From assembly GCA_013420905.1 (NCBI GenBank), contig JAAXNY010000019.1, positions 1 through 64,000 on the forward strand: a stretch of 64,000 nucleotides of DNA, read 5' to 3'. A program made the translations under genes and the position numbers. Under the pieces are notes generated by a model. The model was not told where the DNA came from. It did not search any database and saw only the letters and a list, made by a program, of their open reading frames with translations. Shown here one piece after another: positions 1 to 10,273 of the stretch; position 1 is the first letter of the stretch; each line of letters starts with the position of its first letter. This DNA is from Collybia mongolica (taxonomy: Eukaryota; Basidiomycota; Agaricomycetes; Agaricales; Clitocybaceae).

Positions 1-250
1 TTTTTCCAAATCGATTTTGCTTATACCCATCTCCCCCTCAACACTGACAACAACTGTCCCAGTTGTCATGCGGACACTGCCGCGCTCCACATGAATTTTT
101 ACGGAGCTCCTTTTTTTTTTTTTCAATTGGGCCCAGCATTTCAATTAGGCACGCGTCTCGGACCTGTTCAGTTGAAATGTATAGATTTTTCTGGGGATAG
201 AACACGCGCAACGAATGAGAGACTGGGTAGCGCTTCTCTAGTCGTAGAGG

Positions 251-258
251 TATAAAAG
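251..258 (+). promoter_or_regulatory. TATA box of cargo gene B (copy L)
   Basis: A TATAAAAG box lies about 105 bp upstream of the gene B start codon, followed by a pyrimidine-rich stretch. The box and spacing are kept in copy R (48011). This suggests the antisense gene has its own promoter inside the element rather than relying on the LTR. Confidence 0.55.
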
Positions 259-355
259 GGCACTGGCTGTGCTTTTTGTCCCAAGACATCGCCCGACTCT
301 ATTATACTCTCTTTACAACGTTCTGGTTCGAAGAATCAATTTCCTCTGCATTATT

Positions 356-1740
356 ATGACTAGCCCCCCCAACTATCAAGACATCGAGAACTTCAAGATG
401 GTCCAAGCTCAGTGGCACACCTTTCAAGCTCGTTTATCGATGGACACCCTTGTTGAACAAAGGGTCAGCGTCCGGAAGTTAGGCGAAACCGCGGTACACT
501 TTTTACCAATTACACTTTTTAAAACGCCATTTTTGTAACCAGGTTTTACAATTTACAGCTACTCCTGACTGAGTCCAAATTGGTTTTGACGGAGCGGTCC
601 TGGCAGAATGTTATTTTTGGCGTCCGTAAGGCATTCCAGGGACTACAACATGTATACCCTGAGTTACTTCAAGAGCCTGTTTACCGTAATATTGTGACTC
701 TGACTGCCGCTATTCACCGTCACCGTGAAAAGGTCCGCACTGAGCACCTGTCTCAAACCGCGGTGCGTGCTTTTTACCCCATCTTGTACTGTACTGTTCT
801 TTTTAAACCATGGTTTTCTGGTACTAGGTCCCTGCTACTGGTGGTGAAGCGGATGGTACCACTATTCCAGGCGAGGTCATTGCTGGCGGTGAATATGACG
901 GTGACATTGAAATGTCTGGTACTGACTCGGTATGTTTCTTTTTAGCTACCACGCTGTCAGTGCGCGACATACTCAATGGCGTCTCTTCTTTACTCAAGAA
1001 TATGGTCATTGATTCCGGCGCTACGGCCAGTGCTGCTGTCTCTGGATCAGTGACTAGTCGTCTCCTTAGTGAAGGACCAATCACCCGTAGCCGCAAGGAG
1101 AAGGAGAACATTAAGGTTCCCCGTGTCAAAAGGACTAAGGCTGAAAAGGCTGCCATCAAGGTACCCATTCTTGTTTTTGCTCTGTCTATTACTTTGTTTC
1201 TTATTCCTACAGGACGGTAAGCGTTCCGAGCTCAATCGCGGCAGCACTCTTCGTCCCAAAAAGCGTACGAGGCAGGACACCCCGGATGAAGATCCAAAGG
1301 CATCTGCTGAGGGTACGTTTTCTAATAATAGATGGTTCTAAATTTATACCGACTGTGCATCAGATACTCGTGTCTTTATTGACTTCCGTCCCTCCAAGGA
1401 GCACGATGTAGTCTTAGCGCGGGCGCGCTTGATTGCAGACGCAGGCGATCCCATGTCGCACACCAAGCAAGCCCTCGGTAGGATGCTTTTAAACTACCGC
1501 GCTGAGTTGGAGGAGATCAGTCATACAGTGTCCTTCTTATTGAAGCGTCGTGATGCCACTATGGACGAGGTTACTCGCCTCAACGGTCTAATGAACGAGG
1601 CCGCTCTGGAGGGAGGCTCTGACGAGGCTGCCACTGCAAGCGCTACGGAAGTCCATGACCAGGATGACAATGATAAGGAGGAGGTAGCTCCGGCTGACTT
1701 GCCCTTGCCTGAGGTTGAAGACGACTTCATATCTGCTTGA
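356..1740 (+). CDS. Antisense cargo gene B of the retrotransposon (copy L, intact)
   Basis: Five exons: 356-493, 559-762, 828-1160, 1213-1312 and 1364-1740. All four introns are GT-AG and 51-65 nt, and the spliced frame is open for about 383 residues. I do not recognise the protein. Seen in it: an N-terminal stretch rich in Gln, Leu and charged residues, a Ser/Thr-rich middle, two basic clusters (KRTKAEKAAIK and RPKKRTRQD) that could be nuclear localisation signals, a helical region near residues 280-330, and an acidic C-terminus (DDNDKEE). It is opposite to gag-pol and converges with pol, the stops being about 146 bp apart. The start follows a TATA box and the same exon structure recurs in copy R, which supports the model. 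A nuclear, nucleic-acid-associated role is only a guess. Confidence 0.75.
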
Positions 1741-1886
1741 GGACAGTCCAATTAACTTCCTCCTGAGTTATGGTGTCCCTCCCCACGCTCCTTTGTATTA
1801 CTGTCTTTACTCGGCTTAACGCTGTCCTTACTACTTCGCTTAGTTGCTTATACTGTCTTTACTGCTTCTGTTTCCATACTGATTTA

Positions 1887-4800
1887 TCACCTATGCAACT
1901 TCCGGTGTGACATAGTAGTTTGTGGTAGCGCCGGCGCTATCCCCTCCTCAGTGTTCTCACTAGAGCTTGACTCTGAATCGGACTGATCCAATTGGACTCT
2001 GTCAAACGTATAGTCACGCTCCTTGTAAACTTGCCTATTAGCGGGATCTTTCGATTCCACTAAAGCATTTAGTGTTTCGCTAGAGATGTCTATTAGATCT
2101 TGCAGATTATCCGGCAGTTCAATTGTACTCCTAGCAAAATAGGGAATAACCCTAAACGCCCCCACTTTATGTTGCCACACCGATCCATCCATTTCGCAAA
2201 CAATATAGGCTCCCCCGCGGTTTCGTCTAAGGACTATCATTGGTCCCAGGTACCGTGGCTTCAGCTTTTTATCGAGCGAACTTTCGACCTCGGTATTTCT
2301 AACTAGTACTAAACTTCCTGGTTTGAAATCATAGTCTCTGATGGTCGCGCTGTGATCCTTCTCATACTGTAATAGTCTCCTTCGTTTTTCTATATTGATA
2401 CGTTTCCTCATATCAGCCACATGCTGGACGTGCTTAGCTAGAGCCTGCGCTCTAAATCCAATGAGTTCCTCTGTAGTCAATATTTTTCCTGGTAACTTTA
2501 CTAACCAAGTGGCTTCGATAATATCTAACGGTAAGGTTGGGTGCGCGCCCGTAATCATAAAATAGGGGGAGCAACCCGTCCCTTTCCGTATAGTAATTCT
2601 GTCAGCCCACATTACATGGTGGAAGAAGTAGTACCACTTCTTTACATCACCACCTGTAGCTTTGAAGACAGCTTGACGCACATCCCAATGTGCGCGCTCG
2701 GCGATCCCATTTCCTTTGGAATTGTATGGTGATATACTTATTCCTGTAATACCATACTTGGATTCCAGCCACGCTTTGGCTGCGACAAAGGCAGGACCAT
2801 TATCCGTTACAATTTCCGTTAGGGAACCCCATCTACAAATTACTTCTTCAAACAGCCACCTTCCCAAGGTCTTGCCATCCTCAGATTTGAGGGGCGCGCC
2901 TTCCATCCACGAAGACAGCGCACATCTTCCTTGGACAATGTATTTATAACCGTTAGACGATGGGCTCATATACATGGTGTCCGCATGCAATACTTGGAAT
3001 ATAGACGGCGTGTGGGTTATGACAGGAGGGATTCTCAACAAAGTTAAGAGCCTTGTCTGACAGATGTGACATGACTTCACATACCATGATACATCGCGTT
3101 CCATTTCTGGCCACCAAAATCTTTTATCTATTAAGGATTTTGTTGCATAGAAACCCCTATGTCCAACAGAATCGTGAGATGCCTTCATCATATATGTTCG
3201 GTGATTTTTATCAACAACAAGCTGGTGCGCGCTATCGATATTTTTCCTATACATCCTGCCTTCTGGATCCAAAAAGAAATTAGACGCCTGCCTTGCAAAC
3301 TTTAGGTAGGCGTGATCTGTCATCCCTTTTGGTCTCTTTTGTGGTCTTTTTAACCATTCTTTTATTAAAGGTAGGTTTTTATCCTGTTCCTGCGCCGTAG
3401 GTGTTCGTTTAGACTCATCATATACTTCCCTTACATTAGGGTCATATTTAAACTTTTCATCGGGTATGACAGTAGTATTTACAAGTTGCTTTAGATAAGC
3501 TTCTCTTTGAATACCAAACCGTCCTAAACCTAAGTGCTGTTTTACTTCTCCAATAAATGCTGCTTCACCAGCCCAGGCATTGTTTACTTCAACTTCAAAA
3601 TCAGAGATTTCCTTCGCAAGTTGGAATAAATATCCGCCGCGCGTGTCGATCTCCTCTTTAAAATCTGACAGCTCCAAAGGGTCATCCAATCCTTCCGTTG
3701 GGTTGATAAACCTTAAAGGACCTGAGGGTTCGTCGTAACCATTGTCTGGGTCCGGGGAGACAGGATCCCCTAGCCGCGCGTCTCGTCTTGACAGACCATC
3801 TGGGCCAAAGCCTTTACCAGCTTTATGAACCAGAGTAAAGTGGAACATAAGTATCCTATCAATCCACCTATTTACCGTTGCATTAGGTCCTAGACTTGGG
3901 TTTGATAACATCCCCTTAATGTACTTTGCATCCGTTTCCACTACCAAATTTCGTACTCCAATAAACCAATAATAACATGCCATTAGAACTCTCATCAATC
4001 CGAATAGCTCTCGTTTGGGTTGTGAGAAGCGCGCTTCGCGCTCATTCAGAGTTATCGAGTCAAATCTAGCATAGTGCTTTCTTCCAGGTATATCAGGGTC
4101 TTCCTGATAGATATAGTAGCCTACGGCTTTCCATGACGTATCTACTGACAATACCACTGGCGTATTCCAGGTGTAATTAATTGGACGGAGCGCGGGGCTA
4201 TTTTTAAGTGCGTCTAACAATAGCTGCTGCGCTTCTTCTTGCTCAGGCCCCCATATCCAAGGTTCACTACTTCTAGTTAACTTTTGAATTGGTTGGCCTA
4301 TACGGGCGAAGTCTTTAATGAAATTCCTGCATACACCAATAGTTCCCATGTAAGCGCGTACTTCACTGACATCTTTGCATGGTCCCCATCTTTCAACTAC
4401 ACCGATTCTATCAGTAGTAGGTTTTCGTCCTTCATAGGTACATCTATGTCCTACCACTAGAATTTCACTTGCGCATAACATAGACTTATATCCTGAAAAC
4501 GTTCCTCCAGAATACTTCATTCTCTGTACGACGCGATTTACATTTTGCATATGTTCCCAGAAGAAGCGCCTAACACCTGGAGCACCAGGTAGCTCTTCTT
4601 CTGTTCCGTCCGGCAGTTCATAGCGCGTTGCTGGACCGCGCACGGGTACATCATCAATGTAGGGTATTGTGACATGTGGTACCTCATCCTGTAGGATGTA
4701 TGTGACATCATCATGAAATATTGGAACTGAATTCGTCCATCCCATAGGAAGTGTTACTAGTCTCAGCGCGCCAAACGGTGTTTGGAACGTGGTTAGATCG

Positions 4801-5930
4801 CGCGAGGTTTCTGCTAAAGGCCTCTCATCGTATCCTACATATAGATCCATCATTCCGCCACAAGCGCGCCCTGCGAAGTGTTCTGCTAGTTCTTCGGTAG
4901 CGGGTGGTAAGCCCGAGTGCACTATTGTGACTGCATTCAGCGGTTCTAGACTATGTACAATTCTAAGCTTCTTTCCTGGGCCTTTCTTTAATACGGTAAA
5001 CCATCTAGACCTATATGATGAATTGGATCTCTCATAGACTCCTGCATCAATTTTAGTTTTGATGATTTTACAAACATCTTCATAGATCCCTGGTGGGATT
5101 CTAATGTTCCTTTCTGTCCACGGCGTATGTGGGACTACTGGTATCTCGACGGGAGGAAAATATTCCTTCTTAAAGCTACCGCGCTCACTATCATTCCAAG
5201 CAAAACCATCATTATGTTTGCACATAAAGTCGTGAATTATATCCATCTCTTTAGGTTTTAAGAAGCTCTCTTCTTCGTGTACCCTTTGGAATTCCGCGCG
5301 CCTTTCCTCAGTATACCTTCCAGTTGGTTTAAACGGAGGTGGGTTAGGCGTTAGAACGGGTAGGGCCGCTAAAGGGTCACCCTTTATATCTCTGATAATT
5401 CTAAACTTATCAGGCAGGTCCGCCAGTGTTGGTTTTGTTTTCAAATGTACTGGTTTATACTTCTTTCCTACTAACTGATCCATGGGCTCAATATTACACT
5501 TTTCACTTGTTGCAGTTCCAAGACCGCGCTCGTTGGTGCCAATTTGCCACCGCTTTAATTTACTTAAAGCTTTATCGATCATGGGCTGTTCTTGAGCGTA
5601 TGTCATAGGTCTAGTGGGTGTACTTGCTGGGTTGCTGCTGTTCTGCTCGTAGTTTATTACTGGTCCATCGCGCTCATCTATGGAAGCCAAGTACGTGGCT
5701 AGTAATTCGCGTTCAGGTACTGTACTATTCATGTTCACATCACTTCTAGACAAAAAGACATCTCTAAGTTCTTTGTGACCAAAATTCCGTTTATCAGTAG
5801 GGTGTCTATAACCCGTTATAATAAAGTTTCCGTTCTCATCTTCAGCAATTTCTACGGCTAGCTCTCCTTGATCACTTTGGATTAATTCATCGAAGGCCGA
5901 AAATCCTGCTCCGGTTGTCTTTTCAACAGC
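1887..5930 (-). CDS. pol: Pol polyprotein: reverse transcriptase, RNase H, integrase (copy L)
   Basis: The open frame runs about 1,347 codons from 5930; there is no ATG near its 5' end. It overlaps the protease ORF by 49 nt in the -1 frame, so it is probably made by frameshifting. Domains in order: RT with the YIDD catalytic box ([10 protein letters not shown]); RNase H with [15 protein letters not shown] and a later [11 protein letters not shown]; an integrase zinc finger (HDSVGHRG...CHICQ, HHCC); an integrase core with D in HADTMYMS, D in VTDNGPAF and E in NGIAERAH; then a GPY/F-like C-terminal module ([11 protein letters not shown]...). I see no chromodomain. Domain order RT-RH-INT places it in Ty3/gypsy (Metaviridae), resembling Agaricomycete lineages I know. 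All catalytic residues are present, so it is likely functional. Confidence 0.93.
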   Translation of the reverse strand, partial: AVEKTTGAGFSAFDELIQSDQGELAVEIAEDENGNFIITGYRHPTDKRNFGHKELRDVFLSRSDVNMNSTVPERELLATYLASIDERDGPVINYEQNSSNPASTPTRPMTYAQEQPMIDKALSKLKRWQIGTNERGLGTATSEKCNIEPMDQLVGKKYKPVHLKTKPTLADLPDKFRIIRDIKGDPLAALPVLTPNPPPFKPTGRYTEERRAEFQRVHEEESFLKPKEMDIIHDFMCKHNDGFAWNDSERGSFKKEYFPPVEIPVVPHTPWTERNIRIPPGIYEDVCKIIKTKIDAGVYERSNSSYRSRWFTVLKKGPGKKLRIVHSLEPLNAVTIVHSGLPPATEELAEHFAGRACGGMMDLYVGYDERPLAETSRDLTTFQTPFGALRLVTLPMGWTNSVPIFHDDVTYILQDEVPHVTIPYIDDVPVRGPATRYELPDGTEEELPGAPGVRRFFWEHMQNVNRVVQRMKYSGGTFSGYKSMLCASEILVVGHRCTYEGRKPTTDRIGVVERWGPCKDVSEVRAYMGTIGVCRNFIKDFARIGQPIQKLTRSSEPWIWGPEQEEAQQLLLDALKNSPALRPINYTWNTPVVLSVDTSWKAVGYYIYQEDPDIPGRKHYARFDSITLNEREARFSQPKRELFGLMRVLMACYYWFIGVRNLVVETDAKYIKGMLSNPSLGPNATVNRWIDRILMFHFTLVHKAGKGFGPDGLSRRDARLGDPVSPDPDNGYDEPSGPLRFINPTEGLDDPLELSDFKEEIDTRGGYLFQLAKEISDFEVEVNNAWAGEAAFIGEVKQHLGLGRFGIQREAYLKQLVNTTVIPDEKFKYDPNVREVYDESKRTPTAQEQDKNLPLIKEWLKRPQKRPKGMTDHAYLKFARQASNFFLDPEGRMYRKNIDSAHQLVVDKNHRTYMMKASHDSVGHRGFYATKSLIDKRFWWPEMERDVSWYVKSCHICQTRLLTLLRIPPVITHTPSIFQVLHADTMYMSPSSNGYKYIVQGRCALSSWMEGAPLKSEDGKTLGRWLFEEVICRWGSLTEIVTDNGPAFVAAKAWLESKYGITGISISPYNSKGNGIAERAHWDVRQAVFKATGGDVKKWYYFFHHVMWADRITIRKGTGCSPYFMITGAHPTLPLDIIEATWLVKLPGKILTTEELIGFRAQALAKHVQHVADMRKRINIEKRRRLLQYEKDHSATIRDYDFKPGSLVLVRNTEVESSLDKKLKPRYLGPMIVLRRNRGGAYIVCEMDGSVWQHKVGAFRVIPYFARSTIELPDNLQDLIDISSETLNALVESKDPANRQVYKERDYTFDRVQLDQSDSESSSSENTEEGIAPALPQTTMSHRKLHR
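5882..5930 (-). other. Protease/pol frame overlap (-1)
   Basis: The pol frame opens just after a TAA (5931-5933) and overlaps the end of the protease frame by 49 nt in the -1 frame. No canonical X XXY YYZ heptamer is evident in the overlap; GGATTTT is the nearest weak candidate. The overlap is kept in copy R. Confidence 0.55.
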
Positions 5931-7087
5931 TTAGGCAGTGATCCCTTTGCATGGGTAGGGATAGTACACCTTCGTCCCGTGTTAGGGTCCGTGATAGTGA
6001 CTACTTGTCCCCCGTCCCGAGCATTTTTGATCTGACTTTCCGTGAGTGTATCAAATGGTCTCCCGAGCAATACTTTGTATGCGGGTGAATTTATGATATG
6101 TACTTGGAGGTAGATGGCCATGTCATTAAACAAGAAAGGAACATTGCGCGCTAATCCCGCTGTTTTCTCAACTTGTTTATTAGCACTCTGCATGTGTATG
6201 ACAACGTCCGGATCCCATGAAATATCTAAGTCTAAAGCCGTTTGTTTAGCCATTGATACTATTTGGGATCCCCCATCTAATAAAGATTCCTCCGTTCCTG
6301 CCCCATTTATTACTGGATATACTGCGCGCAAAGAGGCCGATTCTTTTGCTACATACAACTGTTTGGGCTCTTCCCCAGCCGGTAAAGATTCTAAATACTG
6401 TAGGACTGGGTCTCCGCATATTATAGATCCCTTAGGTATTCCGCCGCGGTCATACTCCGAGATGAAGAAAGACTGGAATGGGATTGACTCTACTGGTAGC
6501 GCGTCATGCCGTAAGTAGTTATCATCAAGTTCCCAGTCCCCTCCAAAGGGTAAGACGTCTTCCTCATCTATTCTGTTTATTTGCAAGTTAGCGTCCCTTT
6601 GGGTGAGGGACTTACGTCTGGCAGTTACAATATTCTTTATCCCATCTCTAATGGTTTTTGACGAGCCCATTAACTCTCCCATGGTCAATGTGATAGGGTT
6701 GTCTAACACTTTAGCAATTATATCGCCACTTTTTAATTTTACTTCTATCGGGGACTTAGTTTCATAAGTCGGACCGCGCTTAGTGTTAAAATTAGGTAGC
6801 GGATCAACTGGTTCAGGGTTGCGTTCCGTTCTCCGGGGTATGTAGGGTACCACGGGCACATCGATGTAGGGTAATTCTTTTCGTACTGGAGACTTTACTG
6901 ATGGTTCAACAAATTTTACTTTCTTTTTCCTAGGAGACGGCACTACCAACTCCTCTTCGCTACTATCCCGACTACTCTCCGAATCGTTACTTTCTTGACG
7001 ACTATTTCTGTTTTTATTTCGGTCCTCTGGCTGTCTCTTGGAACGCGACCTAGTCGTAGGTCTAGCGTGTTCCTTAGCCTCCTTCAT
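5882..7087 (-). CDS. Aspartic protease ORF of the retrotransposon (copy L)
   Basis: 401 codons from ATG 7087. The N-terminal third is basic, Ser/Glu-rich and probably disordered. Residues about 255-375 carry the retropepsin-like domain: the active-site loop reads [11 protein letters not shown] (D-G-G instead of the usual D-S/T-G), and the end of the fold shows [12 protein letters not shown] (the GRP motif). I recall such D-x-G variants in this Agaricomycete gypsy lineage, and copy R has the same loop, so it is probably functional. It lies in the -1 frame relative to gag, and its frame is open upstream of the ATG through the slippery site, so it could be a Gag-PR fusion as well as an independent product. 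It would process Gag and Pol. Confidence 0.85.
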   Translation of the reverse strand: MKEAKEHARPTTRSRSKRQPEDRNKNRNSRQESNDSESSRDSSEEELVVPSPRKKKVKFVEPSVKSPVRKELPYIDVPVVPYIPRRTERNPEPVDPLPNFNTKRGPTYETKSPIEVKLKSGDIIAKVLDNPITLTMGELMGSSKTIRDGIKNIVTARRKSLTQRDANLQINRIDEEDVLPFGGDWELDDNYLRHDALPVESIPFQSFFISEYDRGGIPKGSIICGDPVLQYLESLPAGEEPKQLYVAKESASLRAVYPVINGAGTEESLLDGGSQIVSMAKQTALDLDISWDPDVVIHMQSANKQVEKTAGLARNVPFLFNDMAIYLQVHIINSPAYKVLLGRPFDTLTESQIKNARDGGQVVTITDPNTGRRCTIPTHAKGSLPKLLKRQPEQDFRPSMN

Positions 7088-7092
7088 CGGAC

Positions 7093-8604
7093 CTAATTGA
7101 AACCCGACTCTTTAACCTTGTTTTGGTTATTGAGTTCTGCTACCTGCCCTAATAAAGTACTCATTTGTGCTTGTAAGGCTGCTATGTCAGGATTCGGCGC
7201 GCTCTTTGCCGTAGGATTATAGTTATTATTTATATATTCCTGTTTCTGCATCTGAGGCGGTACTGGCAACGCAGTTTGCGCGCTCTGTTGTCCTAACATT
7301 TGTTGCGCTTGAAATTGTGCCATTTGTGCCATTATGGCTTTCAAGGTTCCAATGTCATTACTATTGTCTACTGCATTATGTGACTGCATAACGGACAATA
7401 CTCCTGGAGCGGGTCCTTCCGTGACATCTCCGTAATAAAGGGCCGCTACCTTCTTTGAATGGAAGTGTTCCACTTTATCTTTCAATGATACCGTTTCTGG
7501 TTCTCTTGGAATATATGATCCGTCTGGTAAGCATACTCCTCCATTTGCGTTGGTTTTTATTTTCCCTTCCTCAAAATGTTTCTGTTTCTCGGGACAGGCC
7601 ATTATGAAGTGTCCGGGTGTAAAACAGTAGTGACATTTATACGCATTTGGTCTTTGCGGTTGTCCTTCTTTAGGCTTTCCGTACTGATTCTGATACTGAT
7701 GCTGCTGGGGTGCGCTATTCGTGGCATGGTTCTGAACAGTTGCTTGTTGAAGCGCTTTCATTACATCCTCGAATCCACTCCTCGTATTCTTCTCATTTAC
7801 TTGGAGACGGTCTAACAAATTAACTATTTGTTGTTTTATTTCATCCATCTCTACTTTGATTTTGGGCGCTGCTGTTGCTGTTACGGACGTTATAAACGAT
7901 CTATTTGTGTCTGGAATATTCATGTTGGCTACGCCTTCAGAAATGCTGATTGCAGTTGCTATAACTTCCTCCAGATCGTACTGATCCCCTTTTCGTCGCG
8001 CGAGCGCGGCGGCTTCGGCAATAGTATTAGGATCTGCTCGGTTGTTTGTAGCAACGGCTTGTCCTGCCTGTGTAGCATTAGACTGATTATTCCCTAGCAG
8101 GGTTAGCCTTCCTTGTACTTGGGATCTGAAGACTTCGTCTAGACATCCCAAGAACTTGGTAACTAATTCTCGGTTAGAGATAATAGGTGGCCTAACTCCC
8201 AAGAGTTTAATAGATTCTGCTTTGAATTCACGCTTCAGCTTTTTCAGCGCGGCCTCATCGGTTACTCCAATACGTGGGTTGGCGCGACACACTGCTTCTA
8301 ACTTGGCTACTGATCCTTCTACTTGATCGAGTGCTTCCGGATAACTAGAGATCAACTCTGTCTTGAAATCCGTCCAAGTGCCTGTCTTATAGTGGTCTAA
8401 TGCCCTCCACTCATTCTCTGATTGTAGGTCTGCGTATTTTCCTAACATTAACTTCTTTTCTTCATCATTTGTAATGTTACACTCCTTCCATAGGACCTCC
8501 ATTCGCTCCAGAAACCGGATTAAACCCGTGGGCTCTTTTCCTTTGAATACTGGTGCATCACGGACGCCTGGTTGGGGCATATATTTACGAGGGGGTTCAG
8601 TCAT
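7093..8604 (-). CDS. gag: Gag nucleocapsid polyprotein (copy L)
   Basis: 503 codons from ATG 8604. The N-terminal half is a capsid-like helical region with the FKGKEPTGLIRFLERME signature typical of Ty3-type gag in basidiomycetes. A CCHC zinc knuckle (CHYCFTPGHFIMAC) lies near residues 325-338, followed by a Gln-rich tail with predicted coiled-coil character. The same frame stays open for about 116 further codons upstream to a TAG at 8953-8955, with no ATG but with Pro/Ser/Arg-rich content like other gag N-termini. Translation may therefore start upstream at a non-ATG codon, or an original start may have been lost. Gag would package the element RNA into virus-like particles. Confidence 0.92.
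   Translation of the reverse strand: MTEPPRKYMPQPGVRDAPVFKGKEPTGLIRFLERMEVLWKECNITNDEEKKLMLGKYADLQSENEWRALDHYKTGTWTDFKTELISSYPEALDQVEGSVAKLEAVCRANPRIGVTDEAALKKLKREFKAESIKLLGVRPPIISNRELVTKFLGCLDEVFRSQVQGRLTLLGNNQSNATQAGQAVATNNRADPNTIAEAAALARRKGDQYDLEEVIATAISISEGVANMNIPDTNRSFITSVTATAAPKIKVEMDEIKQQIVNLLDRLQVNEKNTRSGFEDVMKALQQATVQNHATNSAPQQHQYQNQYGKPKEGQPQRPNAYKCHYCFTPGHFIMACPEKQKHFEEGKIKTNANGGVCLPDGSYIPREPETVSLKDKVEHFHSKKVAALYYGDVTEGPAPGVLSVMQSHNAVDNSNDIGTLKAIMAQMAQFQAQQMLGQQSAQTALPVPPQMQKQEYINNNYNPTAKSAPNPDIAALQAQMSTLLGQVAELNNQNKVKESGFN
7099..7105 (-). promoter_or_regulatory. Putative -1 ribosomal frameshift site gag/protease
   Basis: On the minus strand the gag frame reads TCG GGT TTC AAT TAG. 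It contains G-GGT-TTC, a perfect X XXY YYZ heptamer in the zero frame one codon before the gag stop. Slipping back one base gives GGG TTT CAA TTA GGT CCG ATG and enters the protease ORF without a stop. The heptamer is conserved in copy R. The downstream RNA structure was not evaluated. Confidence 0.6.
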
Positions 8605-9040
8605 GATTACTGAACGGTTCTGAGTAGCTAACGAGTTCGGGTTTGCTACTGGGTTTACTATGGACGATCTTCCGCGCGCTACTGATTTACTAGTAGTCGA
8701 TATGTTTCCTAAGGGCTCTGGAGTTCTAAATACTTGCCTTGGTCCTGAAGATCCAAAGGCTGGTTGTGAAGATCCTCGTGTGCGCGCTCGCCTAGGAGGT
8801 GGTAACGACTCTGTTACTCCAGCGTTTTGCGAATTTTTAGTCTGCCGCGTTTTTGTAGCTACTTGTCTTGCAAGTGGCTGATTAGTTAGTCTGTTTGACG
8901 AGCTGGCTTGTGGGCGTGGCTCTTGAGACAGATTGACTAAACTTTCTCCGCTCTACTTCAATTTGTAGACGACGTTACTCGTCTTGGTATAATATTTTTC
9001 AAAGAAAGATGCTCTCTTTAGACTATTCAAAAACTCTGAA
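8605..9040 (-). other. 5' leader between PBS and gag ATG (copy L)
   Basis: Untranslated leader in the element's sense. Its 3' part (to 8952) is the in-frame extension described for gag; the rest shows nothing I can name. A retroviral-type packaging signal could lie here but is not visible from sequence alone. Confidence 0.5.
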
Positions 9041-9058
9041 CCCTCGCGGTGGGCTCCA
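9041..9058 (-). promoter_or_regulatory. Primer binding site (tRNA-Cys-like)
   Basis: Two bases inside the 5' LTR end, the minus strand begins TGG and matches 18 nt that would pair with a tRNA 3' end CCCTCGCGGTGGGCTCCA. Reading that as a tRNA, the base before CCA is U, the acceptor strand is GGTGGGC and the T-stem strand is CTCGC. U73 is characteristic of tRNA-Cys, so tRNA-Cys is the likely primer. That identification is inference; the PBS position is not. Confidence 0.72.
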
Positions 9059-9060
9059 GA

Positions 9061-10273
9061 TGAAAGGGGGCTCCTGGGCTATAAGTGCGCTGATGCTATG
9101 AAATGTAATCTCTCTCACACACACACCAAACCTAACAATCAACACACGAACAGTAGGAATCGCCTGTTTTGAGTTCGGGTTCAAGTGCTTAGAAGCACTA
9201 AGCTTTGAATAGTACTAGCCAAAGCCCTTTCCAATGATCTCTCGACGGGTTCGATTTAGACAAAAGCTTCAACACAGGTTCAAAAACCTGCTAGGTATAT
9301 TTATAATATCTCTCGATCCAATAGACTGAGTACCAAGTGTACGTTCAATTATTAGTGATCCCAAGCGGATCTATAAGTCCAAGCGACTTATCAAACAATA
9401 CAGAGCCAAGTGCACTAAGGCCAAGTGCCTAGTAATTCCAACGGACAATACGGTACTAAGTTCCAAGTGAACTAAGTTTCTTTAATTCTGTGGTTCTCCA
9501 ATCAATTCCAATCAAGACACGTTGAAGCAATCTGATCCTTAATTCGGGCACGCAATAGTGTTTTAACAAATGTGATTTGTATACTCTATAGTCGCGCGAA
9601 GTGGGGGCAAGATTCCTTACCTTAGCGCTACTCATCTACAGTCTATTTATAATGTACAAACTAAATATCATACGGAATTGTAAATTTTACACGGAACCGC
9701 GCTCCCGCGCGCCAAGGATCTGTATTCAATACCGACGCGTCTACTACAGCTTGGCGCGTGCGCCACGCGTGCCAATTATGTCGTTTACTGGTTACTTATC
9801 AAATATTGAAAGAGCGGGCTAAACTCTTATCAAGTCCCGACCGCGCGCTTTGTTATTTAAAACAGCGCGGCACTGTCGTTTACTCCCCCTGATTGTCCCT
9901 GTTGTTATTCACGGTGTCCCGTCGCTTCCGGTAGTTAACACCAAGTACCCCTGACTAGGATCGGGTTGTGCAAGTCCCGAATTTACAATTACTTCTCCTA
10001 TTAATGATGATCCCCGGACTAATGATATCATACTACAACGGTTACTTATGAACTAAGACACCGAGGTTGTAACCGGGCATGGTGAATAGGACTAATAATA
10101 GACCGTACTCATAGTCCTCTGTACTGATAGTGTATTATCCATTAGACTAGTTCACTCTGATTAGCCGTCTTGGAGCTCGACTCTCCTTTATTACCGTTTA
10201 CTTGGTTATTAGAAATGACACTAATAGCCTTACTTGTTGACTTTATAAGTGCAAACAATTTCGGGCCCTATCA
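9061..10273 (-). repeat. LTR (5' LTR of copy L)
   Basis: 1,213-bp LTR; in element sense it runs TGATAGGGCC...CCCCTTTCA (TG...CA ends). Closely related copies lie at 15599-16817, 41724-42942 and 43781-44996. It retains many CpG sites (for example runs of GCGC) that are TpG/CpA in the two palindrome LTRs, so it is the younger type. The target-side flank begins GCGGT at 10274; the matching duplication would lie outside the window. Confidence 0.93.
9643..9651 (-). promoter_or_regulatory. LTR TATA box
   Basis: TATAAATAG on the minus strand, about 620 bp into the LTR. It is conserved in all four LTR copies (about 16224 in the left arm). It would mark the U3/R boundary, giving U3 of roughly 0.65 kb and R-U5 of roughly 0.55 kb. 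Confidence 0.5.

Larger units (their letters stand above)
1..10273 (-). mobile_element. Large Ty3/gypsy retrotransposon with antisense cargo, copy L (3' end outside window)
   Basis: Read on the minus strand this is LTR (9061-10273), PBS, leader, gag, aspartic protease, RT/RNase H/integrase and then an oppositely oriented five-exon gene. The sequence from base 1 aligns with copy R from about 47.76 kb, so the missing part (cargo gene A, PPT, 3' LTR) should lie just left of the window. Copy R supplies that part, giving an estimated internal length of about 11.8 kb and a full element near 14.2 kb. All reading frames visible here are open. The LTR sits in the RT gene of a second gypsy element, so this copy is a young nested insertion. 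Confidence 0.88.

Noticed and set aside
925..945. A 16-nt intron (GTATGT...TTTTAG) in cargo gene B exon 3
   Set aside because: Too short to splice, and the frame reads straight through it in both copies.
5882..5930. Canonical slippery heptamer in the protease/pol overlap
   Set aside because: No X XXY YYZ match was found; only the frame overlap can be claimed.
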